DNA from: a bacterium
GTDB taxonomy: Bacteria; Zhuqueibacterota; Zhuqueibacteria; Residuimicrobiales; Oceaniaggregativiventaceae
Direction of reading: 5' to 3'
NCBI GenBank assembly: GCA_029565675.1
Contig: JAKQNP010000008.1
Location: 310,001 to 374,000 of the forward strand
Length of the DNA stretch: 64,000 bases
The notes under the pieces are model-generated. The model ran no database searches. It was not told the origin of the DNA and saw only the letters and a program-made list of their open reading frames with translations. This document shows positions 35,772-46,173 of the stretch, one piece after another (position 1 is the first letter of the stretch; the number at the start of each line of letters is the position of its first letter). Position numbers and translations under genes: made by a program.

Positions 35772-38642
35772 TCAGGAAGATCGGAGCGCGGACGCCGGTG
35801 AAACGTTTGTACGGCTAGCCGCCAACTCCTCTGCCAGATATTTGCCTGTATAGGATACGGAATTCTGCGCGATTTCTTCCGGGCTTCCCTGTGCAACGAT
35901 TTGACCACCCCTTTCGCCGCCATCCGGACCCATGTCGATGACATGATCAGCGGTTTTGATGACGTCGAGATGGTGTTCTATAACGACCACTGTATTGCCG
36001 CGATCGACGAGGCGGTTGAGAACAGTCAACAGCATTTTGATATCTTCAAAGTGCAGTCCGGTGGTGGGTTCGTCCAGAATATAGAGCGTTTTTCCTGTGC
36101 CCCATTTGGAAAGCTCGGTTGCCAGTTTGACGCGCTGGGCTTCACCGCCAGACAGCGTGGTCGCCTGCTGCCCGAGGCGGATATAGCCCAGTCCAACATC
36201 TTGCAGGGTCTTGAGTTTTCTCTGAATAGAAGGGATATTTTGAAAGAGATCGTGCGCCTGCTCGACGGTCAGTTCCAGAATATCGGAGATTGATTTGTTG
36301 CGATATTTGATCTCCAGCGTCTCCCGGTTGTAGCGTTTGCCCTTGCAAGCTTCACAGGTGACATAGACATCAGGTAAAAAATGCATTTCGATCTTGATGA
36401 TGCCGTCACCCTGACAGGCTTCACACCGTCCACCCTTGACGTTGAAGCTGAATCGCCCGGGTTTGTAACCGCGAATTCGCGCCTCGGGCAATTGAGAAAA
36501 GAGATCGCGAATCGGGCTGAAGAGCCCGGTATAGGTGGCAGGATTGGACCGGGGTGTGCGGCCGATCGGCGACTGATCGATATCGATCACCTTGTCGATA
36601 TTTTCCACGCCTTCGATCGCTGCAAAGGGCAGCGGCGTGTCTTTGCTGTGATAAAAGTGGCGGCGCAAAATTGAGTAGAGCGTTTCGTTGATCAAGCTGC
36701 TTTTACCGCTTCCCGAGACGCCGGTGATGCAGATCAATTTGCCGAGTGGCAGGCACAGGTCGACATTTTTCAAGTTGTTGCCGCAGGCCCCGCGCAAGAT
36801 CAGCTGCTGACCATTGCCATTTCTTCGTTGGATTGGTGCTTCAATTCGACGACGGCCTGCGAGGTAATCGCCGGTAATCGATTGCCGGTTGGCGGCTACC
36901 TCCTGAGGGGTGCCCTGCGCAACGATACGGCCTCCGTGCTCGCCGGCGCCGGGGCCAAGATCGAGCAGGTAATCCGCTTCCAGCATTGTTTCCTTGTCAT
37001 GTTCGACCACGATGACGGTGTTGCCCAAATCGCGCAGAGTTTTTAAGGTGTCGATGAGTCGCCGATTGTCGCGCTGATGCAGGCCGATGGATGGTTCGTC
37101 GAGAATATAGAGCACCCCGACCAACTGCGATCCAATTTGGGTCGCCAGGCGAATCCGCTGTGCTTCACCGCCTGCCAAAGTGTCGGCATTGCGATCCAGA
37201 GTGAGATAATCAAGACCCACATTCACCAGAAAGCCGAGGCGTTCACAGATTTCTTTTATGATCTGTTTGCCCACCTGGGCGTCGCGGTGGTTCAATTCGA
37301 GAGATGTGAAAAACTCCAGACATTGGCGGATGGAAAAAGCAGTCACCTGTTGAATCGGTGTGCCGTGGATTTTAACAAACCGTGCTTGCGGTTTGAGCCG
37401 TGCGCCGCCGCACACTTCACACCCCACCGAATTCATAAAGCTCTCGATCCACTCACGGATGTTGTCCGAATCGGTCTGGTGAAAACGGCGTTGCAGGTGA
37501 TTGATGATCCCTTCGAACTTGTTGTGCACCAAACCTTCGTGACTGCCGGTTCGCGATCTGTAGTGAAAGGTCAGCTCCTTGTCGGTGCCATAGAGCAGCG
37601 CTTTTTGGCATTCTGCGGAGAGATCGGCGAACTTGTCCTGCAGCGTGTGACCGAATTGTGCAGCAACTCCTTGAACCATGGTCCGATACCAGCCATCCTC
37701 GAGTTTGCCCCAGGGAACAATCGCACCGTCGACGAGCGCCCGGGCCCGGTCGGGAATGACCAGATCGGGGTCGATCTTCATGGTCACGCCCAGCCCTTTG
37801 CACTCCGGGCAAGCTCCATATGGCGAATTGAAGGAAAATAACCGGGGCTCAAGTTCTTCATATGAAATTCCGCAATCGATGCATGCATAACGTTCGCTGT
37901 ACAGATGCTCGCTCTGTCCAAGGTGATCGATCAGCACAATGCCGGAGGCCAGGTTGAGAGCGGTTTCCACCGAATCGGTCAAGCGGCCTTGAATCTTGGG
38001 TTGCACCACCAGCCGGTCGACGACGATTTCAATATTGTGCTTTTTATTCTTGTCGAGAGCGATGGTTTGATCCAGCTCATAAATTTGTCCGTCCACTCGC
38101 ACCCGAACAAAGCCGTCGCGCTGCGCTTCCTGAAAAATCTCGCGATATTCGCCTTTGCGGCCGCGGATGATCGGCGCCAATATCTGGATTTTGCTGTTTT
38201 CCGGCAGGCTGAGCACCTGGTCGACGATTTGCTGAACGGTCTGACGTTCGACCCGTTTGCCGCAATTCGGGCAATGGGGAACACCGATTCGAGCAAACAG
38301 CAAGCGCAGATAGTCGTAAATCTCGGTCACTGTGCCGACAGTGGAACGCGGATTTTTACCAGCTGAACGCTGTTCGATCGAGATCGCCGGCGACAACCCT
38401 TCAATATAATCGATATCCGGTTTTTCCATCAAGCCGAGGAATTGGCGGGCATAGGCCGACAGAGATTCCACATAGCGCCGCTGCCCTTCGGCATAGATGG
38501 TGTCGAAAGCGAGCGAAGACTTGCCGGATCCCGACAGACCGGTGATGACCACCAATTGATTGCGGGAAAACTCGACATCGATATTTTTTAAATTGTGTTC
38601 GCGGGCACCGCGGAGGATGATTTTTTCTTTCTCGACCATCAC
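35772..38642 (-). CDS. uvrA: UvrABC excinuclease subunit A
   Basis: 956 residues, full length. Two ABC ATPase modules: Walker [20 protein letters not shown] and [15 protein letters not shown], signatures [12 protein letters not shown] and [12 protein letters not shown], and zinc-binding cysteine clusters ([16 protein letters not shown] with [10 protein letters not shown]). UvrA scans DNA for bulky lesions and loads UvrB. The gene stands alone on this strand. Confidence 0.97.
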   Translation of the reverse strand: MMVEKEKIILRGAREHNLKNIDVEFSRNQLVVITGLSGSGKSSLAFDTIYAEGQRRYVESLSAYARQFLGLMEKPDIDYIEGLSPAISIEQRSAGKNPRSTVGTVTEIYDYLRLLFARIGVPHCPNCGKRVERQTVQQIVDQVLSLPENSKIQILAPIIRGRKGEYREIFQEAQRDGFVRVRVDGQIYELDQTIALDKNKKHNIEIVVDRLVVQPKIQGRLTDSVETALNLASGIVLIDHLGQSEHLYSERYACIDCGISYEELEPRLFSFNSPYGACPECKGLGVTMKIDPDLVIPDRARALVDGAIVPWGKLEDGWYRTMVQGVAAQFGHTLQDKFADLSAECQKALLYGTDKELTFHYRSRTGSHEGLVHNKFEGIINHLQRRFHQTDSDNIREWIESFMNSVGCEVCGGARLKPQARFVKIHGTPIQQVTAFSIRQCLEFFTSLELNHRDAQVGKQIIKEICERLGFLVNVGLDYLTLDRNADTLAGGEAQRIRLATQIGSQLVGVLYILDEPSIGLHQRDNRRLIDTLKTLRDLGNTVIVVEHDKETMLEADYLLDLGPGAGEHGGRIVAQGTPQEVAANRQSITGDYLAGRRRIEAPIQRRNGNGQQLILRGACGNNLKNVDLCLPLGKLICITGVSGSGKSSLINETLYSILRRHFYHSKDTPLPFAAIEGVENIDKVIDIDQSPIGRTPRSNPATYTGLFSPIRDLFSQLPEARIRGYKPGRFSFNVKGGRCEACQGDGIIKIEMHFLPDVYVTCEACKGKRYNRETLEIKYRNKSISDILELTVEQAHDLFQNIPSIQRKLKTLQDVGLGYIRLGQQATTLSGGEAQRVKLATELSKWGTGKTLYILDEPTTGLHFEDIKMLLTVLNRLVDRGNTVVVIEHHLDVIKTADHVIDMGPDGGERGGQIVAQGSPEEIAQNSVSYTGKYLAEELAASRTNVSPASALRSS

Positions 38643-38809
38643 AACTCTTGGTTCAATCCTATGGGAATTTCAGTTTTAAGATCGGCTTTGGGCACAGTTA
38701 GATGACATCGAATTGGAAATATAGCGATATTTTCCCAAACAGTGAATAAAAAATTGCTAGAATCTGTTGCCGAACAACCTCGATAGTGAACGCAGTGCGC
38801 TCTCCTGAC

Positions 38810-38828
38810 TTTGGCGAACAGCGCCAAA
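38810..38828. repeat. Small hairpin in the uvrA upstream gap
   Basis: TTTGGCG (38810-38816) and CGCCAAA (38822-38828) form a 7-bp stem with a 5-base loop. It lies inside a 432-base gene-free gap (38643-39074) that also holds separated inverted matches (ATTGGAAAT near 38712 and ATTTCCAAT near 38827). The gap might contain a decayed element; no coding signal was seen. Confidence 0.3.
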
Positions 38829-38957
38829 TTTCCAATAGATTCAATATGATATTTGCACCACCAGGGCGGCAGGGAGGATGGCTGCAAATGAAATTAAATT
38901 AAAAAGATACTTTCTATTCGGTTCTGTATTAACAGATTCCAGGTCTTTTCTTTTTGA

Positions 38958-38986
38958 TTGACATTGATTGGATAAAACAATAAATT
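38958..38986 (+). promoter_or_regulatory. Sigma70-like promoter of the TPR gene
   Basis: Exact TTGACA (38958-38963), 17-base spacer, TAAATT (38981-38986). The start would be near 38993 with a leader of about 82 bases. Confidence 0.5.
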
Positions 38987-39074
38987 GCAACTAATTTCTG
39001 AATTCAATTCAGCTGCATATTTTCTCAACAATCGGTTGCACGTTAACTTTCGCAAGAGTGGAAAGGATGAAAGC

Positions 39075-39830
39075 ATGAAGAATCTGCTGTTTCTGTTGTT
39101 GTGCAGTGTGGCGATGCTGTTCGCACAAGAGGCCGCTCCTGATTGGATGGCTATCGGTAATGCCGCCTACGAATCCTTCGATGACGCCAAAGCCGTGGCC
39201 AGCTACGAAGCCATAATTGCCGTTGACAGCAACAATTGTGAAGCGCTGTGGAAAGCCTCGCGCAGCCATGTCATCGTCGGGGAACTCGAGGGCAAAGCAG
39301 CGCAGGAAACGCATTATCCGAAGGCCGAAAAATTAGCCCGCCGTGCCGCTGTGCTTTGCCCTGAAAATGTCGATACCCAACTCAATCTGGCTATTGCAGT
39401 TGGACGTCTGGCCATTCTGCGCGGCGGCAAGACCAAAGTCGAATTGTCCAAGGAAGTCAAAGAGCGCGCCGAAAAGGCAATCCAGTTGAATCCCCAAGAG
39501 GATATCGCCTATCACGTCCTGGCACGCTGGAACCGCGAAGTGGCGATCCTGAGTGGCGTGAAAAAGGCTTTGGCTAAAATCATCTATGGCGGACTGCCGC
39601 CTGCCAGCCGTGAAAAAGCTGTGGAGCTTTTTCAACAGGCCATTGCCATCGATCCGAATTATATCATCCATCATTATGAACTGGGTTTGACCTACGAAAC
39701 CCTGGGAAAATGGGCAGAAGCCAAATCTGCCTACGAGCAAGCTCTCCACCTCACAGCGGTTTCACCGCGGGATAAAAAATACCAGGCTGAAGCAAAACAG
39801 CAGCTTGAAAGAGTCATGAAAAAGCTCTAA
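39075..39830 (+). CDS. Secreted tetratricopeptide-repeat protein
   Basis: 251 residues from ATG 39075 (AAAGGATG upstream) with a signal peptide (NLLFLLLCSVAMLFA). TPR helices cover most of the chain: ASYEAIIAVDSNNCEALWKA, then ERAEKAIQLNPQEDIAYHVL, ELFQQAIAIDPNYIIHHYEL and SAYEQALHLTA. The overall plan resembles bacterial proteins annotated as regulator-of-microtubule-dynamics-like TPR proteins. Periplasmic scaffold; partner unknown. Confidence 0.8.
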   Translation: MKNLLFLLLCSVAMLFAQEAAPDWMAIGNAAYESFDDAKAVASYEAIIAVDSNNCEALWKASRSHVIVGELEGKAAQETHYPKAEKLARRAAVLCPENVDTQLNLAIAVGRLAILRGGKTKVELSKEVKERAEKAIQLNPQEDIAYHVLARWNREVAILSGVKKALAKIIYGGLPPASREKAVELFQQAIAIDPNYIIHHYELGLTYETLGKWAEAKSAYEQALHLTAVSPRDKKYQAEAKQQLERVMKKL

Positions 39831-39839
39831 AACGATATG

Positions 39840-39870
39840 GGCCGGCCAGCCTTTGGCCGGCCTCCTTTTT
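39840..39870 (+). terminator. Rho-independent terminator after the TPR gene
   Basis: GGCCGGCCA (39840-39848) pairs with TGGCCGGCC (39854-39862), 5-base loop, then TCCTTTTTT. It begins 10 bases after the stop. Confidence 0.85.
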
Positions 39871-40044
39871 TCCCCGCTGTTGTCTTGCTCTATCCCTACT
39901 CACGACGAGATCGAAAACAATTGTTTTTCCAAACAGCCATGCAACCGTTCGGCTGCCAATCCAGAAGTTACAAAAACCGTCTCGCCAAGCCGCAATGAAA
40001 GCGAAGGTTTGACCGGGAAAAAATCTCGATTGTTGTTCTGGGGG

Positions 40045-40073
40045 TTTACTTTTTCGTTTCGATTTTGTATCTT
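40045..40073 (+). promoter_or_regulatory. Possible promoter of the S9 peptidase gene
   Basis: TTTACT (40045-40050), 17-base spacer, TATCTT (40068-40073). The leader to ATG 40117 would be about 37 bases and contains AGAGGA. Confidence 0.35.
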
Positions 40074-40116
40074 GTAAAATCAAAAAAACAGGCAGATAAC
40101 CAACAGAGGAACGGTA

Positions 40117-42927
40117 ATGAACAAAATGATTCGAAACACCTGTCTGCTGCTGCTCATGGTGACAATTTGGTTGCAGGCTGGCCAGAAAAAACCGCTGGAC
40201 CATACCGTTTATGACGGGTGGAAAAGCATCAAGGCGGAAAAGCTTTCCGTAGACGGAAAATGGGTTTTATATGGCCTCGAACCGCAAGAGGGCGATGGTC
40301 AACTGATTATTCGCAATTTGATGACCGATAGCACAATCGTGGTGGAACGCAGCACTGAGGGTGAAATCGCACGCGATATGCGCTATGCGGTATGCAAGGT
40401 TCAGCCGTTTTTTGCCCAAACGCGCCAGGCCAAGATCGATAAAAAGAAAGAGGACGACATGCCGGCAGATACGCTGGCAATCGTGGATTTGCAGACCGCG
40501 GCAGTGACCAAAATACCCGGCTTGAAGAGCTACAAATTGCCGAAAGAAGGCAGTGGCTGGCTGGCTTACACCATGGCTCTGCAACCTGCAGCACCCGATA
40601 CATCCAAAGCCGCTGCACCGGACAGCGCCAAGCCAGAAGGCAAAAAAAAACCAGATAAAAAGAAACTCAATCTCGTGATTCGCCGCTTGAACGATGGCCG
40701 CGAGTTTTCCTATCCTCGCGTCACTTCTTTCGAATTCAGCAAGGACGGCCGTCGAGTGCTTTTTGCCATTGAAGAGTCGGACAGCCTGCGCACCGCTGGC
40801 GTCTATGTGTTCGACACAGCAGAAGAAAAAGAACACGGCTTGAAACTCGGCAAGGGCAAGTTCAAGATGCTTGCCTGGGACGAGCAGGGCGAGCAGGCTG
40901 CTTTTCTGGCCGATCAGGATACCAGCAAAGTGAGGGAACGGTTTTTTTCGCTCTACTATTGGAAATCCGGCATGGATTCGGCCACAGTCGTCGCCGATAC
41001 GAGCAGTGCCGGTGTCCCGGATCGTTGGATTGTCAGTGAACACGGTGCGGTCCATTTTTCCGACAACGGCGGACGTCTTTTTTTCCGCACTTCGCCCCGA
41101 CCGGTGCTTGAAGATACAACCTTGGTCGAATTCGAGGTCGCCAAGGTCGATGTTTGGAATTGGAAAGATCCCCTGTTGCAGCCGCAGCAGCTCAAAGAGC
41201 GCGAGCAAGAACTGAAGCGCTCTTATCTTGCGGTATTCGATCTCAAGAAACGGCGAATTGTCCAGCTCGGCCGAACGGAAATCCCCGAGATCGTTCTTGC
41301 CGATAAAGGCAATGCAGATATGGCGCTTGGGAAATCGAATCTGCCTTATCGCCGGCTGCGCTCCTGGGAAGGTGCCGAGTATGAGGATGTGTTTCTGGTA
41401 TCTGTTAAAGATGGCGGAACCAGGCCGGTATTGAGCAAATACCGCGGTTCACTCGCTCTTTCGCCGCAAGGCGATTATCTCTTTGGTTTTGATGAAGAGG
41501 CCGGCCATTGGTTCAGCCTCTCGAGCAAAACAGCGGAAAAAGTCTGGTTGAGCCGGAACGTACCGGTTTCCTTTACCAACGAACTCGATGACCATCCCGA
41601 TCTGCCCAGATCGTATGGTCATATGGGCTGGAGCCAGGACGATAAGCACCTTTATCTCTATGATCGTTTTGATATCTGGCAGGTCGATCCGCGCGGCAAA
41701 CAAGCGCCGGTCAATCTTACCGCCGGTTTTGGCCGCGAGCGATTTCGGCAATTGCGGGCTGTCAATCTGGAGAAAGAAAAGCAATTCTTTTCCACTGATC
41801 AGGCTGTGCTGCTCAAGAGCTTTGATGAAAAAGACAAATCCGCAGGATTTTATCGCTTGCGCCTGGATCAGCCCGGCAAACCGCAGGAATTGATCCACGA
41901 GCCCTATTCATTCAGCAATCCGGTCAAGGCTGAAAACGCGGATGTGTTGTTGTTCACCCGCCAATCGTTTGTCGATTTTCCGGACCTTTGGACCAGCAAC
42001 CTCGATTTCCAGGGCCGACACAAAATATCCAACGCCAATCCGCAGCAAGCCGACTATCTGTGGGGTACCGCTGAGCTGGTGCACTGGCGGTCGGATGATG
42101 GTGAACCCTTGGACGGCATTCTTTACAAGCCTGAAGACTTTGATTCGACAAAAAAATATCCGATGATCGTCTATTTTTACGAACGCACCTCGCAAACCTT
42201 GCACTGGTATCAGACGCCGCGGCCGAGCCCATCCACTGTGCGGCCGTCATTTTATGCCAGCCGCGGTTACCTCTTTTTTATTCCGGATATCGTCTATCAG
42301 GACGGCTATCCGGGTGAAAGCGCTTTCAAGTGCATTATGCCCGGGGTAATGAAGCTGATCGAAAAAGGCTTTGTCGATGAAAAGCGCATCGGTATCCAGG
42401 GCCAGAGCTGGGGTGGCTATCAGGTGGCGTATCTGGTCACACGCACCCGACTTTTTGCCGCCGGCATGGCCGGTGCACCGGTCAGCAATATGACCAGCGC
42501 CTACGGCGGCATCCGCTGGGGCAGCGGCCAAAGCCGCATGTTCCAGTACGAACACTCGCAAAGCCGTATCGGCGGCAGTTTGTGGGAAAAGCCTTTGCAA
42601 TATATCACCAATTCGCCGGTTTTTCGCGCTGATGAAGTGCAAACGCCTTTGCTCATGATGCACAACGACAACGACGGTGCTGTGCCCTGGTATCAGGGCA
42701 TCGAGATGTTTGTCGCGCTGCGCCGCCTGGGCAAACCAGTTTGGCTGCTCAATTACAACAGCGAAGAGCACAACCTGATCAAGCGGCAAAATCGCAAGGA
42801 TCTCTCTATCCGCATGCAGCAATTCTTCGATCACTATCTCAAAGGCGATCCGGCACCAGTCTGGCTTCAGGACGGCATCCCGGCGACGATGAAGGGCAAA
42901 ACATGGGGCTATGAATTGACGCAATAG
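40117..42927 (+). CDS. S9 family (prolyl oligopeptidase-type) secreted peptidase
   Basis: 936 residues with a signal peptide (CLLLLMVTIWLQAG). Residues ~30-650 form an eight-bladed-type propeller with a lysine-rich insertion near 175-185; residues ~660-910 are the alpha/beta-hydrolase. The catalytic triad is visible: serine in GIQGQSWGGYQ, aspartate in MMHNDNDGAVPW, histidine in NSEEHNLIKR. Large exported S9 peptidases of this type digest peptides in the periplasm in Bacteroidota-like bacteria. Isolated gene with its own terminator. Confidence 0.92.
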   Translation: MNKMIRNTCLLLLMVTIWLQAGQKKPLDHTVYDGWKSIKAEKLSVDGKWVLYGLEPQEGDGQLIIRNLMTDSTIVVERSTEGEIARDMRYAVCKVQPFFAQTRQAKIDKKKEDDMPADTLAIVDLQTAAVTKIPGLKSYKLPKEGSGWLAYTMALQPAAPDTSKAAAPDSAKPEGKKKPDKKKLNLVIRRLNDGREFSYPRVTSFEFSKDGRRVLFAIEESDSLRTAGVYVFDTAEEKEHGLKLGKGKFKMLAWDEQGEQAAFLADQDTSKVRERFFSLYYWKSGMDSATVVADTSSAGVPDRWIVSEHGAVHFSDNGGRLFFRTSPRPVLEDTTLVEFEVAKVDVWNWKDPLLQPQQLKEREQELKRSYLAVFDLKKRRIVQLGRTEIPEIVLADKGNADMALGKSNLPYRRLRSWEGAEYEDVFLVSVKDGGTRPVLSKYRGSLALSPQGDYLFGFDEEAGHWFSLSSKTAEKVWLSRNVPVSFTNELDDHPDLPRSYGHMGWSQDDKHLYLYDRFDIWQVDPRGKQAPVNLTAGFGRERFRQLRAVNLEKEKQFFSTDQAVLLKSFDEKDKSAGFYRLRLDQPGKPQELIHEPYSFSNPVKAENADVLLFTRQSFVDFPDLWTSNLDFQGRHKISNANPQQADYLWGTAELVHWRSDDGEPLDGILYKPEDFDSTKKYPMIVYFYERTSQTLHWYQTPRPSPSTVRPSFYASRGYLFFIPDIVYQDGYPGESAFKCIMPGVMKLIEKGFVDEKRIGIQGQSWGGYQVAYLVTRTRLFAAGMAGAPVSNMTSAYGGIRWGSGQSRMFQYEHSQSRIGGSLWEKPLQYITNSPVFRADEVQTPLLMMHNDNDGAVPWYQGIEMFVALRRLGKPVWLLNYNSEEHNLIKRQNRKDLSIRMQQFFDHYLKGDPAPVWLQDGIPATMKGKTWGYELTQ

Positions 42928-42948
42928 GTGGCCGGCCTACGGATTTGC

Positions 42949-42989
42949 AGACCTGCCGACAGAGTCGCGTCTGTCGGCAGGTCTTTTTG
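42949..42989 (+). terminator. Strong rho-independent terminator after the S9 gene
   Basis: AGACCTGCCGACAGA (42949-42963) pairs perfectly over 15 bp with 42970-42984, loop GTCGCG, followed by TTTTTGTTT. It lies 21 bases after the stop. Confidence 0.88.
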
Positions 42990-43063
42990 TTTGCAAAGGC
43001 CACCACCCAACTTGTGGTGTTCGTTGAACTTTTTCCCACTACCCACTTGAAGGGGATGGTGAG

Positions 43064-43957
43064 TTGTCTGTGCAGGAATTCTTGCGCATCGGCACCTGCA
43101 GCTGGAAATACGATTCCTGGATCGGCTTGATCTATACCGAAGCCGGCCGGCATAATTATTTGCAGGAATATTCACAACACTATTCAACGGTTGAAATCGA
43201 TCAATGGTTTTGGTCGTTGTTCGACGGCAAGAAACCGGTTCTGCCAAACCCAAAGACCGTACAGGAGTATGTCGATGCAGTTCCCGACCACTTTGAATTC
43301 ACGGTCAAAGTGCCGAACAGCATCACCCTGACTCACTATTACCAGTCGGCAAATGGGCATTCGCTGCAAGCAAATCCCTATTTTTTATCGAATGATCTGT
43401 TTGAAGCTTTTCTTGCGAGCCTGGCTCCGATGCATCAGCAAATCGGTCAGCTGATGTTTCAGTTCGAGTATCTGAACAAACAAAAAATGGCCGATCAGCT
43501 TCTTTTCATGCAAAGATTCGGCGATTTTATTGCGAATTGTCCGGCTGGTTTCCCCTATGCCATAGAGATCAGAAATCCGCACTATTTGAATGAGAAATAT
43601 TTTGCCTATTTGCAGTCGAAAAACCTGGCCCACGTGTTTTTACAAGGTTACTATATGCCCTCCATCGTCAGCGTATTTAATCAACACAAAAGCCATATCG
43701 AGAAAAACGCGATCATCCGATTGCATGGACCAAACCGCAAGCAGATGGAAGAGATGACAGGAAACCAATGGAGCGAAATCGTCGCTCCCAGGGATGCTGA
43801 ACTCTCAGAGATCGCGAGAATGGTGTTGGAAATGATCGAGAAAAAGATTAAAATTTTCTTTAATGTCAACAACCACTATGAGGGATCGGCTCCCAAAACG
43901 ATTGCCAGATTCGAAGCGTTGCTGCAGAAAGCAAATGCACAAGATCGCAAAGGGTGA
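43064..43957 (+). CDS. DUF72 family protein (YecE-like)
   Basis: 297 residues from TTG 43064, after AGGGGATGG; GTG 43070 is possible. The family start RIGTCSWKYDSWIG, the YSTVEIDQWFW stretch, FEFTVKVPNSITLTHYY and AIEIRNPHYL match DUF72, a TIM-barrel family of unknown biochemical role. It heads a series of + strand genes but its distance to the next (108 bases) gives no operon proof. Confidence 0.88.
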   Translation: MSVQEFLRIGTCSWKYDSWIGLIYTEAGRHNYLQEYSQHYSTVEIDQWFWSLFDGKKPVLPNPKTVQEYVDAVPDHFEFTVKVPNSITLTHYYQSANGHSLQANPYFLSNDLFEAFLASLAPMHQQIGQLMFQFEYLNKQKMADQLLFMQRFGDFIANCPAGFPYAIEIRNPHYLNEKYFAYLQSKNLAHVFLQGYYMPSIVSVFNQHKSHIEKNAIIRLHGPNRKQMEEMTGNQWSEIVAPRDAELSEIARMVLEMIEKKIKIFFNVNNHYEGSAPKTIARFEALLQKANAQDRKG

Positions 43958-44065
43958 GACAATAGCCGAACGATTTCTTGACAACCATCTGGATTCTCAT
44001 CAGCAGAAGCCGGTCCCGATAAAAAAACTCCTCACAAAACGTACCACTATTGGGAAGACAACAGT

Positions 44066-45091
44066 ATGACCGGAATTGAAAACTATCGCCGCGCCATCGA
44101 ATTCAAAAAACCAGACACTGTTCCGTGTGACATCGGTGTCGATCTCGATTGGATGCAGGAAAAAGATCCGAAAAAGCGGGCCAGGATCAGAGAGTTGATT
44201 GCGCAGTTCCCCGACGATTTGCTGCGCTGGTTGAACACCGCCCGCAATGCAGTTGAACCTGAATCTCAGGACGGCGTCGTTCGCTGGACCGATGAATGGC
44301 AGACTGGCTGGGTGGATGACGGCTATGGTGCAAAAACCGACCGCCACCCTCTGATCGACGGGTATGAGGCTTTCCCCGGTTCGATCATTCCGGATCCCCA
44401 CGTTGCCGGCCGATTTTCTGCGGTTGACGAAATATTGCAGAATCGCAAGGAACGCTATGTGCAGGCGGCAGTCTGGTTCACTCTTTTTGAACGACTGTGG
44501 ATGCTGCGCGGATTTGAGAACATGCTGATGGATCCCTATGTGAATGAACGGTCATTCTGCATGTTGCGCGATCAGATCGTCGACTACGACCTGGCGATCA
44601 TCGATGCGTGGCTTGCGCGCAGAGCCAACGGGATTTTTTTCTCCGATGACTGGGGAAGCCAGAAGGGCCTGCTCATCCATCCCGACGATTGGCGGAAATT
44701 TTATAAACCATCCTATAAACGCCTGTTCGACCGGGTGCACTCCGGTGGGGCGCATGTCTGGATGCATCTTTGCGGCAATATTACGGCCATCCTCCCCGAC
44801 CTCATCGACATCGGCCTGAATGTATTGAATCCGGTACAGCCGCAAGCGATGGACCTACAGGTGTTGTCGCGAGAATTCGGCGGCAGCCTGTGCTTCTACG
44901 GCGGCATCGATGTGCAGGGCACCTTGATTCACGGCTCAACCGAAGAAGTGAAACAGCAAGTCCGCGATCTTATCGACTTGTTCGGCCGCTTTGACGGCGG
45001 TTATATCGGCGGCACCAGCCATTCGATCATGCCCGAAACGCCTCTCGATAACATCATAGCGATGTATGAAGCTTTTCTTGAATGTCGGTAA
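44066..45091 (+). CDS. Uroporphyrinogen decarboxylase-related (UroD/MtaA-like) protein
   Basis: 341 residues. The UroD-like TIM barrel is seen in GIFFSDDWGSQKGLLIHPDD, the metal-type motif MHLCGNITAILPDLIDIG and FYGGIDVQGTL. The His-x-Cys in HLCGN is typical of the methyltransferase branch (cobamide or other methyl carriers) rather than of haem synthesis, where it is absent. No corrinoid protein gene is adjacent. The cupin gene follows after 28 bases with a strong ribosome site, so the pair is probably co-transcribed. Such clusters are often catabolic; the substrate is unknown. Confidence 0.82.
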   Translation: MTGIENYRRAIEFKKPDTVPCDIGVDLDWMQEKDPKKRARIRELIAQFPDDLLRWLNTARNAVEPESQDGVVRWTDEWQTGWVDDGYGAKTDRHPLIDGYEAFPGSIIPDPHVAGRFSAVDEILQNRKERYVQAAVWFTLFERLWMLRGFENMLMDPYVNERSFCMLRDQIVDYDLAIIDAWLARRANGIFFSDDWGSQKGLLIHPDDWRKFYKPSYKRLFDRVHSGGAHVWMHLCGNITAILPDLIDIGLNVLNPVQPQAMDLQVLSREFGGSLCFYGGIDVQGTLIHGSTEEVKQQVRDLIDLFGRFDGGYIGGTSHSIMPETPLDNIIAMYEAFLECR

Positions 45092-45119
45092 CAACGTTTG
45101 ACCTGCAGGAGGAAAAAAC

Positions 45120-45464
45120 ATGATCGTCGCAAGAAATCTACAGGATGTACCTGTTCTGGAAACCGCGCATAACGTCGATGCCCGCAATGTCTACAACACC
45201 GAGAACGCGGTTGTTACAATCATTACCCTGAAACCCGGGCAAGAATTAAAAAAACACATCACGCCTGTTGATGTGGCATTTTATATTTTACATGGAAAAG
45301 GCATTGTGCAGATCGGCGACGAAAAGATCGAGGTATCCGAGAATACCCTGGTGGAAAGCCCGAAAGACATCCTGCACTGCTTGTTCAACCAGGGAAACGT
45401 GGATTTTGTCTTTATGGTTATCAAAGCCCCTCGTCCGCAGAAAAAGACAGTGTTCGTTGCTTGA
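45120..45464 (+). CDS. Cupin-domain protein
   Basis: 114 residues from ATG 45120, preceded by GCAGGAGG. A single cupin barrel: GQELKKHITPVDVAFYILHG (motif 1, with one histidine instead of H-x-H), then GIVQIGDEKIEV and ESPKDILHCLFNQG (motif 2). Metal binding is possible but not complete by the classic pattern. It sits after the UroD-like gene. Confidence 0.8.
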   Translation: MIVARNLQDVPVLETAHNVDARNVYNTENAVVTIITLKPGQELKKHITPVDVAFYILHGKGIVQIGDEKIEVSENTLVESPKDILHCLFNQGNVDFVFMVIKAPRPQKKTVFVA

Positions 45465-45677
45465 CGCAGTGAGCAGCTCCAATCACAGGCGTACGCTTAT
45501 TTGCCTATTACCACTGAGGTTGATCTGATTGGCAACCTGCATAATCAACTGCAAAAGTTGAACGACTTTACCTTTTCAGATATGGATGGGGAGAAATTTT
45601 TTGTCAGCGGAATTTTACCATCTCTGGCAGTTGCTTTACGCCAGTGTACCGATTTTCACAATTGCGGGGAAATTCCC

Positions 45678-46166
45678 ATGCGACAACATCAAGACTACCT
45701 GATGCGAATGATCGAACAACTGAGCCAGGCTCTTGCTGGTGTTCTGAATCGGTTGCTTAAAGGAGAGAGCGCCCAATCGGCAGCGGTCGATGCGGAGCTC
45801 AATGACATCGCTTCACGGGCAGGAATCGATTTGGAACTTGCACAAGCTATCGGTATGGAAAACCTGCTGGACCTGGTCAGCGCCGGCGGTGCGGTGGACA
45901 ACTGCAGGTGTTGGTTGTTGGCGGAACTCTTGTATCTGAAAGCTCTCCAATCCCAGCAAATCCTCGACTCGAATAAGGCTGTGGAAAATTTTGCTCGTTC
46001 TCTTTTTCTTTACCGCAAGGTCCCAAACGAGGATAAAGACTCGTATGGTTTGCCGGCGCCGGACGCTCGCCGGGAGGAGATCATGGGCAGGATGACCGAA
46101 TTTCCACTCGGCGATCCGGTTGATATTGAAAAAATGCAACAATTGCTCGGATTGCGGAGGCAGTGA
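45678..46166 (+). CDS. DUF6483-like protein
   Basis: 162 residues from ATG 45678. The start MRQHQDYLMRMIEQLSQALA and the later LLAELLYLKALQ resemble, from memory, the DUF6483 family of Clostridia, whose members also begin with a Q/K-D-Y-x-M-R-M-I helix. The frame is open back to TTG 45501, but the extra 59 codons do not look like the family and GCGGGG lies before 45678. Predicted all-helical, cytoplasmic. Function unknown. The methyltransferase gene starts 7 bases on. Confidence 0.6.
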   Translation: MRQHQDYLMRMIEQLSQALAGVLNRLLKGESAQSAAVDAELNDIASRAGIDLELAQAIGMENLLDLVSAGGAVDNCRCWLLAELLYLKALQSQQILDSNKAVENFARSLFLYRKVPNEDKDSYGLPAPDARREEIMGRMTEFPLGDPVDIEKMQQLLGLRRQ

Positions 46167-46173
46167 TAAAAAG

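Noticed and set aside
38639-38887. 82-codon minus-strand ORF upstream of uvrA
   Set aside because: Overlaps the uvrA start, no ribosome site, no recognisable features; the gap carries small inverted repeats instead.
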